From contig NZ_SGXL01000001.1 of assembly GCF_004216955.1 (NCBI RefSeq), positions 2,631,413-2,695,412 on the forward strand: a stretch of DNA of 64,000 nt, in the 5' to 3' direction. Shown here piece after piece: positions 26,714 to 35,436 of the stretch (positions within the stretch are counted from its first letter, which is position 1; each line of letters opens with the position of its first letter). The DNA is from Fictibacillus sp. BK138. Lineage in GTDB: Bacteria > Bacillota > Bacilli > Bacillales > Fictibacillaceae. Under the pieces are notes generated by a model. It saw only the letters and a list, made by a program, of their open reading frames with translations, searched no databases and was not told where the DNA came from. The position numbers and the translations under genes are program-made.

Positions 26714-27055
26714 TTATATTTTAACTTCTTCAATAACGGAATGTCCCTCAGTCGCTTCTGAATCAAGCCATTTCCAATTCTCGTACAGCCTGATTCGCCC
26801 ATCTGGTAAGATTTCAGGAGTTGAATTACATTGTCCGCCTCTAATTTCATTTTTCGTATTTACGTGGTTGTACCTAAAATCTAAACTACCGTCTTCCTTT
26901 ACGATTCCGACCAATGTTCCTTTTATGATTTCCCCTCCACCGTAAGTTGCTGTGATGATCTGACCCTCTTGTTTATATTCAAAAAAGGTCTTTGAGGAAA
27001 CTTCTCCGTTATCTGTGTTTTCTACTGAAACAAAGCTGCGGCCATTATAATCTAT
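26714..27055 (-). CDS. Conserved hypothetical protein, beta-rich
   Basis: About 113 residues. The start at 27055 ([15 protein letters not shown]) is chosen for the GAGAGGAGC site upstream; an upstream in-frame ATG lacks one. The sequence has repeated short strands ([20 protein letters not shown], then [11 protein letters not shown]) and matches a small family often labelled, without clear basis, as N-acetylglutamate synthase. I see no acetyltransferase motif, so that name should not be used. Confidence 0.65.
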   Translation of the reverse strand: MDYNGRSFVSVENTDNGEVSSKTFFEYKQEGQIITATYGGGEIIKGTLVGIVKEDGSLDFRYNHVNTKNEIRGGQCNSTPEILPDGRIRLYENWKWLDSEATEGHSVIEEVKI

Positions 27056-27135
27056 CATCTCGTTGCTCCTCTCCGAATTTATTTTTACAATCATATCATT
27101 TTTTCTTGAGAAGGCCATTTATATTAATTTTATAA

Positions 27136-27579
27136 TTAAATAAAATCTAGTATTCTGATATCTACGGAATCAATCGAACCAATTTCCTCTCTTAAATCCC
27201 ATAGCATTATTTTTGAAGTTTCTTCGTTTTCCTTAAAAGGTTGAAGTTTTTCCATGTTCGTAAAGTACACGGGATTAAATTTAATCTCTCCATTTAATTT
27301 TTTAGACTTTAATAATCCTTTAAACTTTAAATCAGTTACAATTTGTCCTGTTTCTTCATACAGTTCTCTTCTTGCGCATTCCTTTGGAGTTTCTCCATCT
27401 TCCCTACTACCTGCTGGCAACTCCCACTGTTCTCGCCAGACGTTGTAACACATAAGGTACTTACCTTCACATTTTATTACTGCAAATGAGCCCGCTAAAG
27501 GAGGATAATTAAAGATTTCTTCTTCCGTTACATTAATAAATTCAAGAAACTCTATACCATTATTTTTGGTTGAATTCAT
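27136..27579 (-). CDS. Nudix hydrolase
   Basis: A 147-residue protein with a complete Nudix box (GX5EX7REUXEEXGU): GSREDGETPKECARRELYEE followed by TGQI. It hydrolyses a nucleoside diphosphate linked to another moiety; the substrate is unknown. It lies between the sigma/anti-sigma pair and gene 26714. Confidence 0.88.
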   Translation of the reverse strand: MNSTKNNGIEFLEFINVTEEEIFNYPPLAGSFAVIKCEGKYLMCYNVWREQWELPAGSREDGETPKECARRELYEETGQIVTDLKFKGLLKSKKLNGEIKFNPVYFTNMEKLQPFKENEETSKIMLWDLREEIGSIDSVDIRILDFI

Positions 27580-27599
27580 ATGCTATCCTCCTGATAACT

Positions 27600-29036
27600 T
27601 CAATAGTTAAAAACATATGGCCTTTCAACTATACCTGTCTCGGCATTAATATAAACGAAGCTATCCTCACCTTCGAAAACATGGACAAGAACGTAATCGG
27701 CAGATACCGTTGAATAAATAATGCCTTTTTCTACCGATTTTCCTTTTACACCTGAAACTTGCTCAGCCTTGGATTCAATTAATTCTGTACTAAGCACTGC
27801 CTTGTATTTTTTTGCGAAAAATTCTTTTGTAAGCATTGGCCTGTGTGCTAAAAACATGCTGTCACCAGTTTCCGCATCAAATTGGATGTAATACGGTTCA
27901 GATCCCTGGAATAGCAATCTATATTCTCCGGCAAGCGGAACAAACCTGAATCTGTAGATACTTGGCTGGCCACCTATATTTTCTCGCCACATTTCAAAGT
28001 GAGCGTTATTGCCGTAAATTTTTTTGACAAATTGTTTTGCCTTTTCCATAACTTCCTTCTTGTCTTTAGTCTTTTTATCATTCAATCTCAATGAGCTATC
28101 CGCATCAAAAATCATTCCAGAGTACCCGTTAATCTCACCACGAATACCATTGATTTCAAAGCGGTAAACACCAGGAACATCATTATGAGATTTTTCTAGT
28201 TCGACCTTTTCCTCCTCTATATTGAATACTGTTCTAATTTTCTTCTCTAATTCTTTCTCTTCCAACAGCTTCATCTCAGAAGGCAGCTTGTGATAGGTGT
28301 TATAAAAGTAAGCGAGTTCCTCGATTTTGGTAATCGGTTCTCCAATTCCATCAATATTCAGAATCTCAAAATAAGAACTATAGCCATGATGAAAGCTATT
28401 ATACTCACTTCGAACGTGCTGAAATAATGTATTAGAATGCTTTTGCAAAAGTTCAATTGCCTCCACATCTGTTTCATCCTGAAGTCCCTGACTTTTTCGC
28501 TCTTTTAGACTATTTAGCATTTCATTAAAACCCTCGGAATCTACAAAAAAATTATAGGAGGTATTTTTAAATAAATTGCGTTCGAGCCAATTCAATTCGT
28601 TGTCCAAATCAATAATATCGTCAATGGAAGAAGATAAATATTCACTGCTAGATTCATAAGGATCTTTTGCAATTCCATTAAGTGTTTCGCAATAAAGATA
28701 CATCCCGTTTAAAAGGGTGGCTACTTGTTCACGGTTTGCAGCATATCGGTTGATTCCTGTAACAATGATGATAGCTGCAAGAAGAACGGCAATGACTTTC
28801 ATTCTTCTTAATCGGAAGTTCAGCCTGATCCGGTCATCTAGATCTTTAGATACTTTTTCTTCCTTATCTTCAGGTAAGAGCGATACTTCAGAAAATCCGC
28901 TGCCTTTTTGATACAACTCACGGCATCGGCTGCATTCCTTTAAATGTTCTTCCACTGCACGTCTGTTTTCCGGTTTTAATTCATTTTCTTCATATAATGG
29001 ATACAAATCTTCTACAAGACTGCAATCTAGTTTCAT
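27600..29036 (-). CDS. Anti-sigma factor with zf-HC2 domain and large extracytoplasmic sensor
   Basis: A 478-residue protein. The N-terminal zinc-finger anti-sigma domain has HLKECSRCRELY (the H-x3-C-x2-C motif, about 31-42). One transmembrane helix follows at about 80-96 (VIAVLLAAIIIVTGINRY). The extracytoplasmic part has repeated PepSY/YcdB-like units (IYRFRFVPLAGEY and FVYINAETGIVE). It should hold the ECF sigma factor encoded just upstream inactive until an envelope signal arrives. It overlaps the sigma gene by 4 bp. The sigma gene is frameshifted, so this anti-sigma may have lost its partner. Confidence 0.82.
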   Translation of the reverse strand: MKLDCSLVEDLYPLYEENELKPENRRAVEEHLKECSRCRELYQKGSGFSEVSLLPEDKEEKVSKDLDDRIRLNFRLRRMKVIAVLLAAIIIVTGINRYAANREQVATLLNGMYLYCETLNGIAKDPYESSSEYLSSSIDDIIDLDNELNWLERNLFKNTSYNFFVDSEGFNEMLNSLKERKSQGLQDETDVEAIELLQKHSNTLFQHVRSEYNSFHHGYSSYFEILNIDGIGEPITKIEELAYFYNTYHKLPSEMKLLEEKELEKKIRTVFNIEEEKVELEKSHNDVPGVYRFEINGIRGEINGYSGMIFDADSSLRLNDKKTKDKKEVMEKAKQFVKKIYGNNAHFEMWRENIGGQPSIYRFRFVPLAGEYRLLFQGSEPYYIQFDAETGDSMFLAHRPMLTKEFFAKKYKAVLSTELIESKAEQVSGVKGKSVEKGIIYSTVSADYVLVHVFEGEDSFVYINAETGIVERPYVFNY

Positions 29037-29520
29037 CTTCTTCCCTCCTCGTCTTCAAGATAAAATTCCTTGAACTTCTTTTTTGCCCGATGAATGCCGA
29101 CCTTTATGTTGCCTTCCGTCTGGTTCAGAATTTCTGCCATCTCTTTGAGGGAAAAACCTTGCTCTCTTAATACCAGTAGCGATCTTTCTTTTTCTGAAAG
29201 CCTTTGAAGTGTTTGCTTGATCATCATTTCTGTTTCTATGTTTCGAGTGGTTCCTTTTGATTGAAGTTCAGGTTCTGCAAAAGGAATCCATTCTTTCGTG
29301 AAAATTTTCCCGCTTCATTTAAATATGTATTCCTCGCAATTTTAAATAGCCACGTTTTAAGGGAGGACTCACCGCGAAAACGGCCATATCCCTTGAAAGC
29401 TTTTATGAATGTATCATGCGTAAGTTCCTCTGCAATCGTACGGCTTCGGCACATATTGCGGAGATAACGGAAGATCGGTTCTTTATATGCGTGATACATC
29501 TCTTCAAGCGGATCTGCCAT
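29033..29520 (-). pseudogene. ECF sigma factor, frameshifted
   Basis: The start at 29520 (MADPLEEMYHAYKEP) has GGGAGGAGAG upstream. Sigma region 2 is intact (ELTHDTFIKAFKGYGRFRGE, then KTWLFKIARNTYLN). Region 4 lies in another frame (LSEKERSLLVLREQGFSLKE, then NIKVGIHRAKKKF). The switch maps to the AAAATTTT run at 29301-29308, where one missing A would restore EAGKIFTKEWIPFAEPE and a single protein of about 162 residues. It is a true mutation, a sequencing error or, less likely, translational slippage. It directly precedes its anti-sigma gene. Confidence 0.75.
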
Positions 29521-29631
29521 GTTCTTCTCTCCTCCCAAAGATAATGACAAACGAAATAGGAAAAGGTTACAAAAAATCTTTAACCTCTTTTTTATTTCGG
29601 ATATCAGAACAAGAAGGTTGATTAATCCAAA

Positions 29632-29667
29632 ATAAAAAGTGCATTCTCTTTCTTACAGAAATGCACC
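29632..29667 (-). terminator. Terminator of the dispersed repeat family
   Basis: AAAAAGTGCATTCTCTTTCTT, then ACAGAAATGCAC. The hairpin TGCATT / AATGCA and a minus-strand T-run follow the GNAT gene 29721-30149. Confidence 0.6.
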
Positions 29668-29720
29668 TAATTGTTTAAAAAGAATTATTTAGTTATGCTA
29701 AAGAAATTTTGATTTTCCAT

Positions 29721-30149
29721 TTATAAATACTTCTTGAATCCCTTACTGACTAATCCATCAAATCCTTCTCTTTCGAAGAATTGATGAGCACTTTCACGGG
29801 TTGAATTACTAAGAAGCATTATTCTATGGCAATTTAGCGAACTACAATAATTCTCAACATACTGTAAAAGTTTTTGTCCTATATTCTTATTCCGATGATT
29901 CTCATGTACAATAATGTTCTCAATTACTCCGTATGGCCTCTTGCCATGCAGAGCCTGCAAACATATATTTAGTGTTACAGTCCCTAATATTTCTCCACCT
30001 TCATCGTATACGAACAAAAAGTTGTAAGGGTGCTTTCTTATTGTTTCGATTTGTTCTTCAAGTACATTCATTTTTCTACTATTGGGAACTAACATTCTAT
30101 AGAGTTCAAACAACTTATTCTTATCCGTACCTTCTGCTTCACGAATCAT
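29721..30149 (-). CDS. GNAT-family acetyltransferase
   Basis: A 142-residue protein. The acetyl-CoA motif is ENHRNKNIGQKLL (about 88-100), with a preceding strand GVIENIIVH and the terminal motif AHQFFEREGFDG. It overlaps the upstream Nudix gene by 4 bp, so they form an operon. Confidence 0.85.
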   Translation of the reverse strand: MIREAEGTDKNKLFELYRMLVPNSRKMNVLEEQIETIRKHPYNFLFVYDEGGEILGTVTLNICLQALHGKRPYGVIENIIVHENHRNKNIGQKLLQYVENYCSSLNCHRIMLLSNSTRESAHQFFEREGFDGLVSKGFKKYL

Positions 30150-30706
30150 ATATAGCTCCTTTTCTTAGCTAAATAATCCTTAGCCATAAAATAAGCGTGT
30201 GCTGTGAATAGTTGTGTTTTTAGTTGATTCGTTCTGATTAAATCTCCTAGTTTATCAAATTCAAATAAACGTAACTCTATTTCTTCTGTTGCATCTAAAT
30301 CTTGTTCAAATTCTTGATAGGCATCCAAAATGAGAAAAGTAATGACTTTATTGTTTTGTGTAGCAGGATTGACCATATACTCACCTAATTTAATTGGTTT
30401 CACCATTGAAGTAAATCCAGTTTCTTCCCTTACTTCTCTAAGTATGCCTTCTTCATATGTTTCATTCTCCTCCATTTTTCCAGCTGGTATCTCTAAGAAA
30501 ACATCATCTCCTGCATACCGATATTGTTCCACAAGAACAATCTTATTGTCTTTCGTTACAACAATGGCATTTACCCAATTAGCATATTCATTTATGTAAT
30601 AATCATCTATAATATGTCCATTTGGCAGCTCACATCTGTCTTTTCTTAAGTTACCAAATGGTGTTTTGTAAAAATATTCCGAACTTAAAGTTTTCCACTT
30701 TTTCAT
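30146..30706 (-). CDS. Nudix hydrolase, ADP-ribose pyrophosphatase-like
   Basis: A 186-residue protein with the Nudix box GKMEENETYEEGILREVREE followed by TGF. The N-terminal domain (KTPFGNLRKDRCELPNG, then YYINEYANWVNAIVVTKDN) and length are typical of the ADP-ribose/NDP-sugar pyrophosphatase subgroup. It is co-transcribed with the GNAT gene downstream. Confidence 0.85.
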   Translation of the reverse strand: MKKWKTLSSEYFYKTPFGNLRKDRCELPNGHIIDDYYINEYANWVNAIVVTKDNKIVLVEQYRYAGDDVFLEIPAGKMEENETYEEGILREVREETGFTSMVKPIKLGEYMVNPATQNNKVITFLILDAYQEFEQDLDATEEIELRLFEFDKLGDLIRTNQLKTQLFTAHAYFMAKDYLAKKRSYI

Positions 30707-30721
30707 TTGCAGCCTCCATAC

Positions 30722-31444
30722 TTATTTCGAGAATGCTGTCTTTAAGAATGCATCAATATGAAAAGGATTGATTACATGCCATCCCATACCTTCAAATAAC
30801 TTCCTTAACATCCAAAGATGATCACTTCCTATTACTAGCAGAATACGCTCATCAGAATGATCCGATGCAATTTCAACTATATTTTTAAAGATCATCAATT
30901 CTCTCTCCGACCATTTGTTTAGGAAGTTAACTCCGATCATGTCACCCTTGTCATCTTCAACTTCAACAAAGTACAGATAGATTTTTTCAAGTTCTATTAT
31001 ATATTTTTTATCGTTTAACTCTTTATAAGATTGGATTAACTTTTTATCAGCACTAATTTCTGGGGTACTTTCTTGTAATGAGTTCATTGTGTTAAGAATT
31101 TCTGGATATGAACTTTGGATAGTGTTATTGAGTTTCACCATATCATTTTGCGTAAGATCTCCTGCCCAATTTACTGCATATACTCTCTCATGAGATAATT
31201 TCTGGGCTAACCTAAACCCTATTTGCTGGATTTCATCTATTTCTTCACTATCACCTGAATGTTTATATTTATCATTCAGTTCTTCATTTTGAGCGTTTTC
31301 CCATTCCAGGGCTACTTTTGTTGGTTGTAACTTTGAAAAGTAATCAACTAGTTCTTCAATTTCATCTTCTTTATTTTTTATTAGCTCTGTATCTTGTTCA
31401 AAGTGAAAAGTGCCTACAAGAATGATTTCTTTTTTATATGACAA
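30722..31444 (-). CDS. DUF5694-like (TraB/PrgY-type fold) protein
   Basis: About 240 residues. The TTG at 31442-31444 is chosen as start because AAGGGGG lies 7 bp upstream; the longer frame overlaps the preceding gene. The motif IILVGTFHF near the N-terminus and VALEWEN match the DUF5694 family, related to TraB/ChaN-type GxxH proteins. IGSDHLWMLRKLFEG near the C-terminus supplies the second conserved His. The activity is unknown; a hydrolase is plausible. Confidence 0.75.
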   Translation of the reverse strand: MSYKKEIILVGTFHFEQDTELIKNKEDEIEELVDYFSKLQPTKVALEWENAQNEELNDKYKHSGDSEEIDEIQQIGFRLAQKLSHERVYAVNWAGDLTQNDMVKLNNTIQSSYPEILNTMNSLQESTPEISADKKLIQSYKELNDKKYIIELEKIYLYFVEVEDDKGDMIGVNFLNKWSERELMIFKNIVEIASDHSDERILLVIGSDHLWMLRKLFEGMGWHVINPFHIDAFLKTAFSK

Positions 31445-31461
31445 AACGAATCCCCCTTCAA

Positions 31462-31890
31462 CTAAACCAACCAAAAAAAGTTAGTCGAATATGTTAAAAA
31501 CAACAAAACCGATATGAACACTAATTGGACAATCGTGAACTTATAATCATTTCTATTCTCAGCGTATTTTCGTTCCATCAAAGCTCTTGCCGTTTCCGTA
31601 ACGATGATAAAAATAAAAAGAATCACGTATGTTTCTAAAAACCAAAGTTTTTCTAAACCTTTTTGCATGCGCATAATGTTGATCGTCGTACTGATGATTA
31701 TTAATAATAAAAACGTAATTCTAATCATCCAATCTATTTTTTTGTGTTTATGATTCACATGGGTGTATGAAAAGACCTTCTTCTTTTCAACCTTAAGCCA
31801 CTTCCGCATAACCTTATTAAATATGTAGATGAACAGACTATATATAGCCAGGAGCAGTAAAACATTCAGCAAAAAATGATCCAACATCAC
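31462..31890 (-). CDS. DUF4181-family membrane protein
   Basis: A 142-residue protein with four transmembrane helices. The cytoplasmic loop KVEKKKVFSYTHVNHKHKKI and the layout match the Bacillus DUF4181 family. Function not known. It precedes the DUF5694 gene with 17 bp between it and the chosen start. Confidence 0.75.
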   Translation of the reverse strand: MMLDHFLLNVLLLLAIYSLFIYIFNKVMRKWLKVEKKKVFSYTHVNHKHKKIDWMIRITFLLLIIISTTINIMRMQKGLEKLWFLETYVILFIFIIVTETARALMERKYAENRNDYKFTIVQLVFISVLLFLTYSTNFFWLV

Positions 31891-31917
31891 TTCCTCCTTT
31901 ATTTATAGTCCGAGCAC

Positions 31918-32484
31918 TTAAGTACCAACACTTTGTGCCATGTTAACTATTTTTCCAATAACAGATTGAATGTCATCAGGGTTTTTGATTACAAATAGAT
32001 GATCTGCTTCTCCTTCTGCTGGAGGTAAGATATCTCCTTTATTCGTCTCATTCTCTTGGCGAGTCAGAACTTCCTCGAACGTTGAAGCGACGCGCAATAC
32101 ATTCTTACTTCGATCACTCTTTGCAATTCTCTCTTCAAGAACATGAGCCGGAATATCAAAGTTAACTAGTATACTCGTAAATCCTTTTTCATGGTAATAG
32201 GCAAGCTGATTCAATCGGCCTTCCCTGTTTCGGTTGGAGTTACAACGAATGATGTGGCAATTCGTTTCATTAACTGCGTAATCCACTATCGTTTTTGTGA
32301 TCGCATACTTAATTACATTCGGTCCTTGCTTCGGTAACAATGTCTGGTAATAAGCATGCAGGAATTCAGCATGGTTATCTTGATCGATCACTACTGAGTT
32401 ATGTAGTTCTTTTTCTAATGCCTTTGCAAAAGTAGTCTTTCCGCTATGTGTTTTGCCGACTGTCATGATTACTAGTCTAGTCAT
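31918..32484 (-). CDS. P-loop nucleotide kinase-like protein
   Basis: A 188-residue protein with Walker A GKTHSGKTT at residues 10-18, the acidic strand SVVIDQDNH, and a lid-like Arg-rich part (RIAKSDRSKNVLR). It resembles small AAA_33/zeta-type kinases that phosphorylate metabolites or nucleotides. There is no adjacent antitoxin gene, so a toxin role is unlikely. Confidence 0.78.
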   Translation of the reverse strand: MTRLVIMTVGKTHSGKTTFAKALEKELHNSVVIDQDNHAEFLHAYYQTLLPKQGPNVIKYAITKTIVDYAVNETNCHIIRCNSNRNREGRLNQLAYYHEKGFTSILVNFDIPAHVLEERIAKSDRSKNVLRVASTFEEVLTRQENETNKGDILPPAEGEADHLFVIKNPDDIQSVIGKIVNMAQSVGT

Positions 32485-32499
32485 AAATAAACTTTTCCT

Positions 32500-32949
32500 T
32501 TATCTTTTTATTTTCTTCAACACGAATATAATTAGAAAAATTGTAATGGCAGACAGGATTAAAAGTGTTGCAGTCATGTCTGAACTTTTATCTGCTGGAG
32601 AGTCTTCGTTTCCATACGTATACTCCTTCTCTCTTACAGCCTTTTTATATTTTCCGCTGCCGTCTTCCACCGCAATGGCTTCATCAGTACTAACATCTTT
32701 AATAGCGTAATACTTGGTTCCTTTCTCATAAACATTTGAAAAGTTTCCAGGCTGCGGATACATATCTGAATATCTCGTAACCTTACCGATTTCTTTATCT
32801 ATCTCTGTAACATACTCATCGTTCACTATATAAATGTAACCATCCCAAACGACAAATGGATAAGCCCAATTGGTTGCAAGTGATTTTGTTGGAAGGATCA
32901 ATGCACAAAATAAAACAATTAATAATAGAAAAGAGAGTTTGGGTTTAAT
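32500..32949 (-). CDS. Secreted/membrane-anchored hypothetical protein with likely ATT start
   Basis: The frame extends 16 codons upstream of the first ATG/GTG/TTG candidate and then encodes a signal peptide (KPKLSFLLLIVLFCALILPT). The only position with proper spacing to the excellent GGAGGG site is an ATT at 32947-32949. The mature region has a beta-rich domain (AYPFVVWDGYIYIVNDEYV), followed by a C-terminal transmembrane helix (TATLLILSAITIFLIIFVL) and KKIKR. It would be a membrane-anchored extracytoplasmic protein. The function is unknown. The start is inferred. Confidence 0.6.
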   Translation of the reverse strand: MKPKLSFLLLIVLFCALILPTKSLATNWAYPFVVWDGYIYIVNDEYVTEIDKEIGKVTRYSDMYPQPGNFSNVYEKGTKYYAIKDVSTDEAIAVEDGSGKYKKAVREKEYTYGNEDSPADKSSDMTATLLILSAITIFLIIFVLKKIKR

Positions 32950-32963
32950 AGTTATCCCTCCTT

Positions 32964-33488
32964 TTATCCTTTTGGTACGACTTTTACCACGATATTTCCA
33001 GATAGTTGATCATTAATATAAATAAGTACATTCCAAACGCCTGCGGATGGAAACTTTAGATTGGAGGGCATATTTACTTCATTCTCACTGATTTGAGCAC
33101 CTTCGTAAAATTCACCTGAAAACAACTTGATTAATTCGTTCGACCCTTTTTTGTAGGCCATGATTTCAACTGGCTGATCTTTAATTTGATCTTCTCCCCA
33201 ATAAAACCAAAAATATTTTTGCTTCACACCGGCTACGATTGGAAAAGGACCCGTTATGCCAAAGCTATCTTTTTTCCCAAGAACGTTATACGTTACGCCC
33301 ACACCATTATCTTCTGTTTCATATTTGAATGTTGGCGAAAGGTCCCAATCATGGTTCTTTTCAACATACTCGATAGCTCTATCTCGAGCCTTTATATATT
33401 TAGTTTCATTCTTCCGTTCCGATTCACAACCTGTTAAAAGGGATAATAGTAAAAGTAGAGTAATTACAAAAACTACAACCTTTTTCAA
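32964..33488 (-). CDS. Lipoprotein (DUF4871-like)
   Basis: 174 residues, with signal peptide and lipobox LTGC (Cys21). The mature beta-sandwich-like region includes FGITGPFPIVAG and ends in GVWNVLIYINDQLSGNIVVK, a pattern seen in Bacillus DUF4871-like lipoproteins. It lies 14 bp upstream of the ATT-start gene, so the two surface proteins are probably co-expressed. Confidence 0.7.
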   Translation of the reverse strand: MKKVVVFVITLLLLLSLLTGCESERKNETKYIKARDRAIEYVEKNHDWDLSPTFKYETEDNGVGVTYNVLGKKDSFGITGPFPIVAGVKQKYFWFYWGEDQIKDQPVEIMAYKKGSNELIKLFSGEFYEGAQISENEVNMPSNLKFPSAGVWNVLIYINDQLSGNIVVKVVPKG

Positions 33489-33524
33489 ATTCTCCTGGAC
33501 CTCCTAAAGAAATCACGATTCATT

Positions 33525-33767
33525 TTAATTCCAAAAAGTAATGACAAAAAGCAGCGAAAAAGTTATTAAAAAACTAATTGTAAAACCCAATTTCAGGTTT
33601 CTCTTTGCCTTGGGGATAATCAATTCCAGCGTAAAGAAAATTCCTATTCCTATTATTAGAAATGCAAATTGTGAAAGAGTGCTCGGGAAATGATATATGC
33701 CCATTATTAATGCAGTCAAAATTACCAACAGGTTATATACGAGATGAGTTACTTTTTTCTTCTCCAT
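33525..33767 (-). CDS. Small membrane protein
   Basis: An 80-residue protein with three helices (LVILTALIMGIYHF, FAFLIIGIGIFFTLEL, FTISFLITFSLLFVITF). Unknown function. Confidence 0.5.
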   Translation of the reverse strand: MEKKKVTHLVYNLLVILTALIMGIYHFPSTLSQFAFLIIGIGIFFTLELIIPKAKRNLKLGFTISFLITFSLLFVITFWN

Positions 33768-33799
33768 ATAATCAACTCCAGAATTGTCTTAATTAATTA

Positions 33800-34384
33800 T
33801 TAACAGGATTGGGATGTAATTTGATGTTCCAAATAATCTTCTCGAAGAATGCCATACACCGCACAATCCTTGTAATGATTCTTGCTATTGCGGATCATAT
33901 GTCTGATTACTCCCTCTTGTTCCATCCCAACCTTCCTCATAATCTTTCCTGAAGCTGGGTTATCGGTGTTATGCGCTGCTGATATCTTATGGATATTCAT
34001 CGTCCTGAAACCAAATTCCACAACCGCCCTCAAGGTTTCGGTTCCATAGCCTTGATTCCACCATCTATGTCCCAGTGAATAACTTACCTCACAGTTATCT
34101 GTGGCACTATCGAAATCATATAAATCAATTTCACCAATAAGTTCACCGGTCTCTTTCAACTCAATCGCCCAGTAACAAAACTCCTTACTTTCATATTGAG
34201 TTACAATTTTAGATATTCTCTTTATTGTTTGCAAAACAGATTTGTGTGCGGGATTGACGCGATTGTCAGCGACACGTTCATCTGACAGCCAATGGTCAAA
34301 AGCACATTGAACATCCGTCATCTCAAACTTTCTTAGGATTAATCGCTCTGTTTCTATTTTCGGTGTTCCTGTAAAGTCGATCAT
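33800..34384 (-). CDS. RimJ/RimL-type GNAT acetyltransferase
   Basis: A 194-residue protein of the RimJ/RimL subgroup. It opens IETERLILRKFEMTD, carries the acetyl-CoA motif HRWWNQGYGTETLR (about 131-144), and ends with NPASGKIMRKVGMEQEGV. It probably acetylates a protein N-terminus or a small amine. Confidence 0.88.
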   Translation of the reverse strand: MIDFTGTPKIETERLILRKFEMTDVQCAFDHWLSDERVADNRVNPAHKSVLQTIKRISKIVTQYESKEFCYWAIELKETGELIGEIDLYDFDSATDNCEVSYSLGHRWWNQGYGTETLRAVVEFGFRTMNIHKISAAHNTDNPASGKIMRKVGMEQEGVIRHMIRNSKNHYKDCAVYGILREDYLEHQITSQSC

Positions 34385-34419
34385 TTTGCACCTTCCATTA
34401 TTTTACTCTAACATTCAAT

Positions 34420-34459
34420 GAAAAGGTGCACTTCTCCTTCTTAGAGAACTGCACCGCTT
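34420..34459 (-). terminator. Terminator of the dispersed repeat family
   Basis: AAAAGGTGCACTTCTCCTTC, then TTAGAGAACTGCACC. The hairpin GGTGCA / TGCACC includes the last codons of the HAD gene, and a T-run follows on the minus strand. Confidence 0.65.
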
Positions 34460-35085
34460 TCTTCCGTTATATATCTTTTTACAAGGTCATCGAATGTATC
34501 GATAGACTCGTCATATTCATTTACCTGGCCGAATCCATATTTGGCATAAACAAAAGGAACTTCAGCGTATTTGGCTGCTTTACAATCCCCCTCTGTATCT
34601 CCTACATATATAGGATCAGATAGGTTATTTCTTTGGATTATCAGTTTGATGTTCTCGCCTTTTGAAAGTCCCGTTCTCCCTGGATTCTCATAATCTAGGA
34701 AGTACTTTTCCAACTTATGAAACGCATAAAAGGATTCGATATAGCCATCCTGACAGTTACTTACGATATAAAGCTTGTATTTTTCCGAAAGCTTTTTCAA
34801 CACATCCTCTACATGGGGATAAAGATTGCCTCCGTGTTTCTTTAAGTAACCTTGTTCCGTATCGCAGCACTCATTAATGACTTGTGTGCGGATATCCTCA
34901 TTTAAATCAGGAAACAGCTTTACACTGATCTCATGCATTTGTAACCCCATCGTACTTTCAAAGTCAGTCCGAGTTAGTTCCCGCTTAATTTGTTCGTGTT
35001 CTTTAATACGGCTATTCCACGCATCCAGAACGGTATCGATCGGATCCCATATGGTCCCATCCAGATCAAAGATGATGCTATCCAT
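34441..35085 (-). CDS. HAD-superfamily hydrolase
   Basis: About 214 residues. The ATG at 35083-35085 (MDSIIFDLDGTIWDP) is chosen because AGAGGTG lies 6 bp upstream; an earlier in-frame ATG lacks a site. Motif I is FDLDGT, motif II VSNCQDG, motif III the Lys in GLSKGENIK, and motif IV VGDTEGDCKAA. It belongs to the phosphoglycolate phosphatase-like HAD hydrolases; the substrate is unknown. Confidence 0.88.
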   Translation of the reverse strand: MDSIIFDLDGTIWDPIDTVLDAWNSRIKEHEQIKRELTRTDFESTMGLQMHEISVKLFPDLNEDIRTQVINECCDTEQGYLKKHGGNLYPHVEDVLKKLSEKYKLYIVSNCQDGYIESFYAFHKLEKYFLDYENPGRTGLSKGENIKLIIQRNNLSDPIYVGDTEGDCKAAKYAEVPFVYAKYGFGQVNEYDESIDTFDDLVKRYITEESGAVL

Positions 35086-35115
35086 ACTCTTCACCTCTTT
35101 TTGTTCATTCACAAC

Positions 35116-35427
35116 TTAAGGTCCTGTACCCGCTGAGACAACCTCGTAACCTTTATCGTTTTTCTTCACATAAAATATAGTCGGTGTCATTCCTGTTGCA
35201 CTTTCAAAATCATGCCAGGTCACGTCGAACCTTTCACCATATTCGGGATCACTGCCATTCTCTTCTATGTACGCTATGAAACTCTGATAAGGATGTCCTC
35301 TCTCTACTAGATCTGCCCGAATGGCCGATTCCTGATTGTCGCTGTCATGAACGGATGGTGCCAGCAGCGGAGGAAAGATAAATAAACTTAGAATGATGAA
35401 TAATACAATAAATATTTTTCTATTCAC
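35116..35427 (-). CDS. Secreted or membrane-anchored hypothetical protein
   Basis: A 103-residue protein with an N-terminal hydrophobic signal/anchor (IFIVLFIILSLFIFPPLLAP) and a small soluble domain ending DKGYEVVSAGTGP. Unknown function. It lies between Nudix and HAD genes with short gaps. Confidence 0.55.
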   Translation of the reverse strand: MNRKIFIVLFIILSLFIFPPLLAPSVHDSDNQESAIRADLVERGHPYQSFIAYIEENGSDPEYGERFDVTWHDFESATGMTPTIFYVKKNDKGYEVVSAGTGP

Positions 35428-35436
35428 TCAACTCAC

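Noticed and set aside
26714-27118. Naming this gene an N-acetylglutamate synthase
   Set aside because: No acetyltransferase motif is present; the name circulates in annotations of this small family without visible support.
29033-29520. Programmed -1 frameshift in the ECF sigma gene
   Set aside because: The AAAATTTT run does not form an X XXY YYZ heptamer in the zero frame and no downstream pseudoknot is evident. Mutation or sequencing error is simpler.
31918-32484. Zeta-toxin of a toxin-antitoxin pair
   Set aside because: The P-loop kinase fold fits, but no epsilon-like antitoxin gene is adjacent and the neighbours are housekeeping-like.
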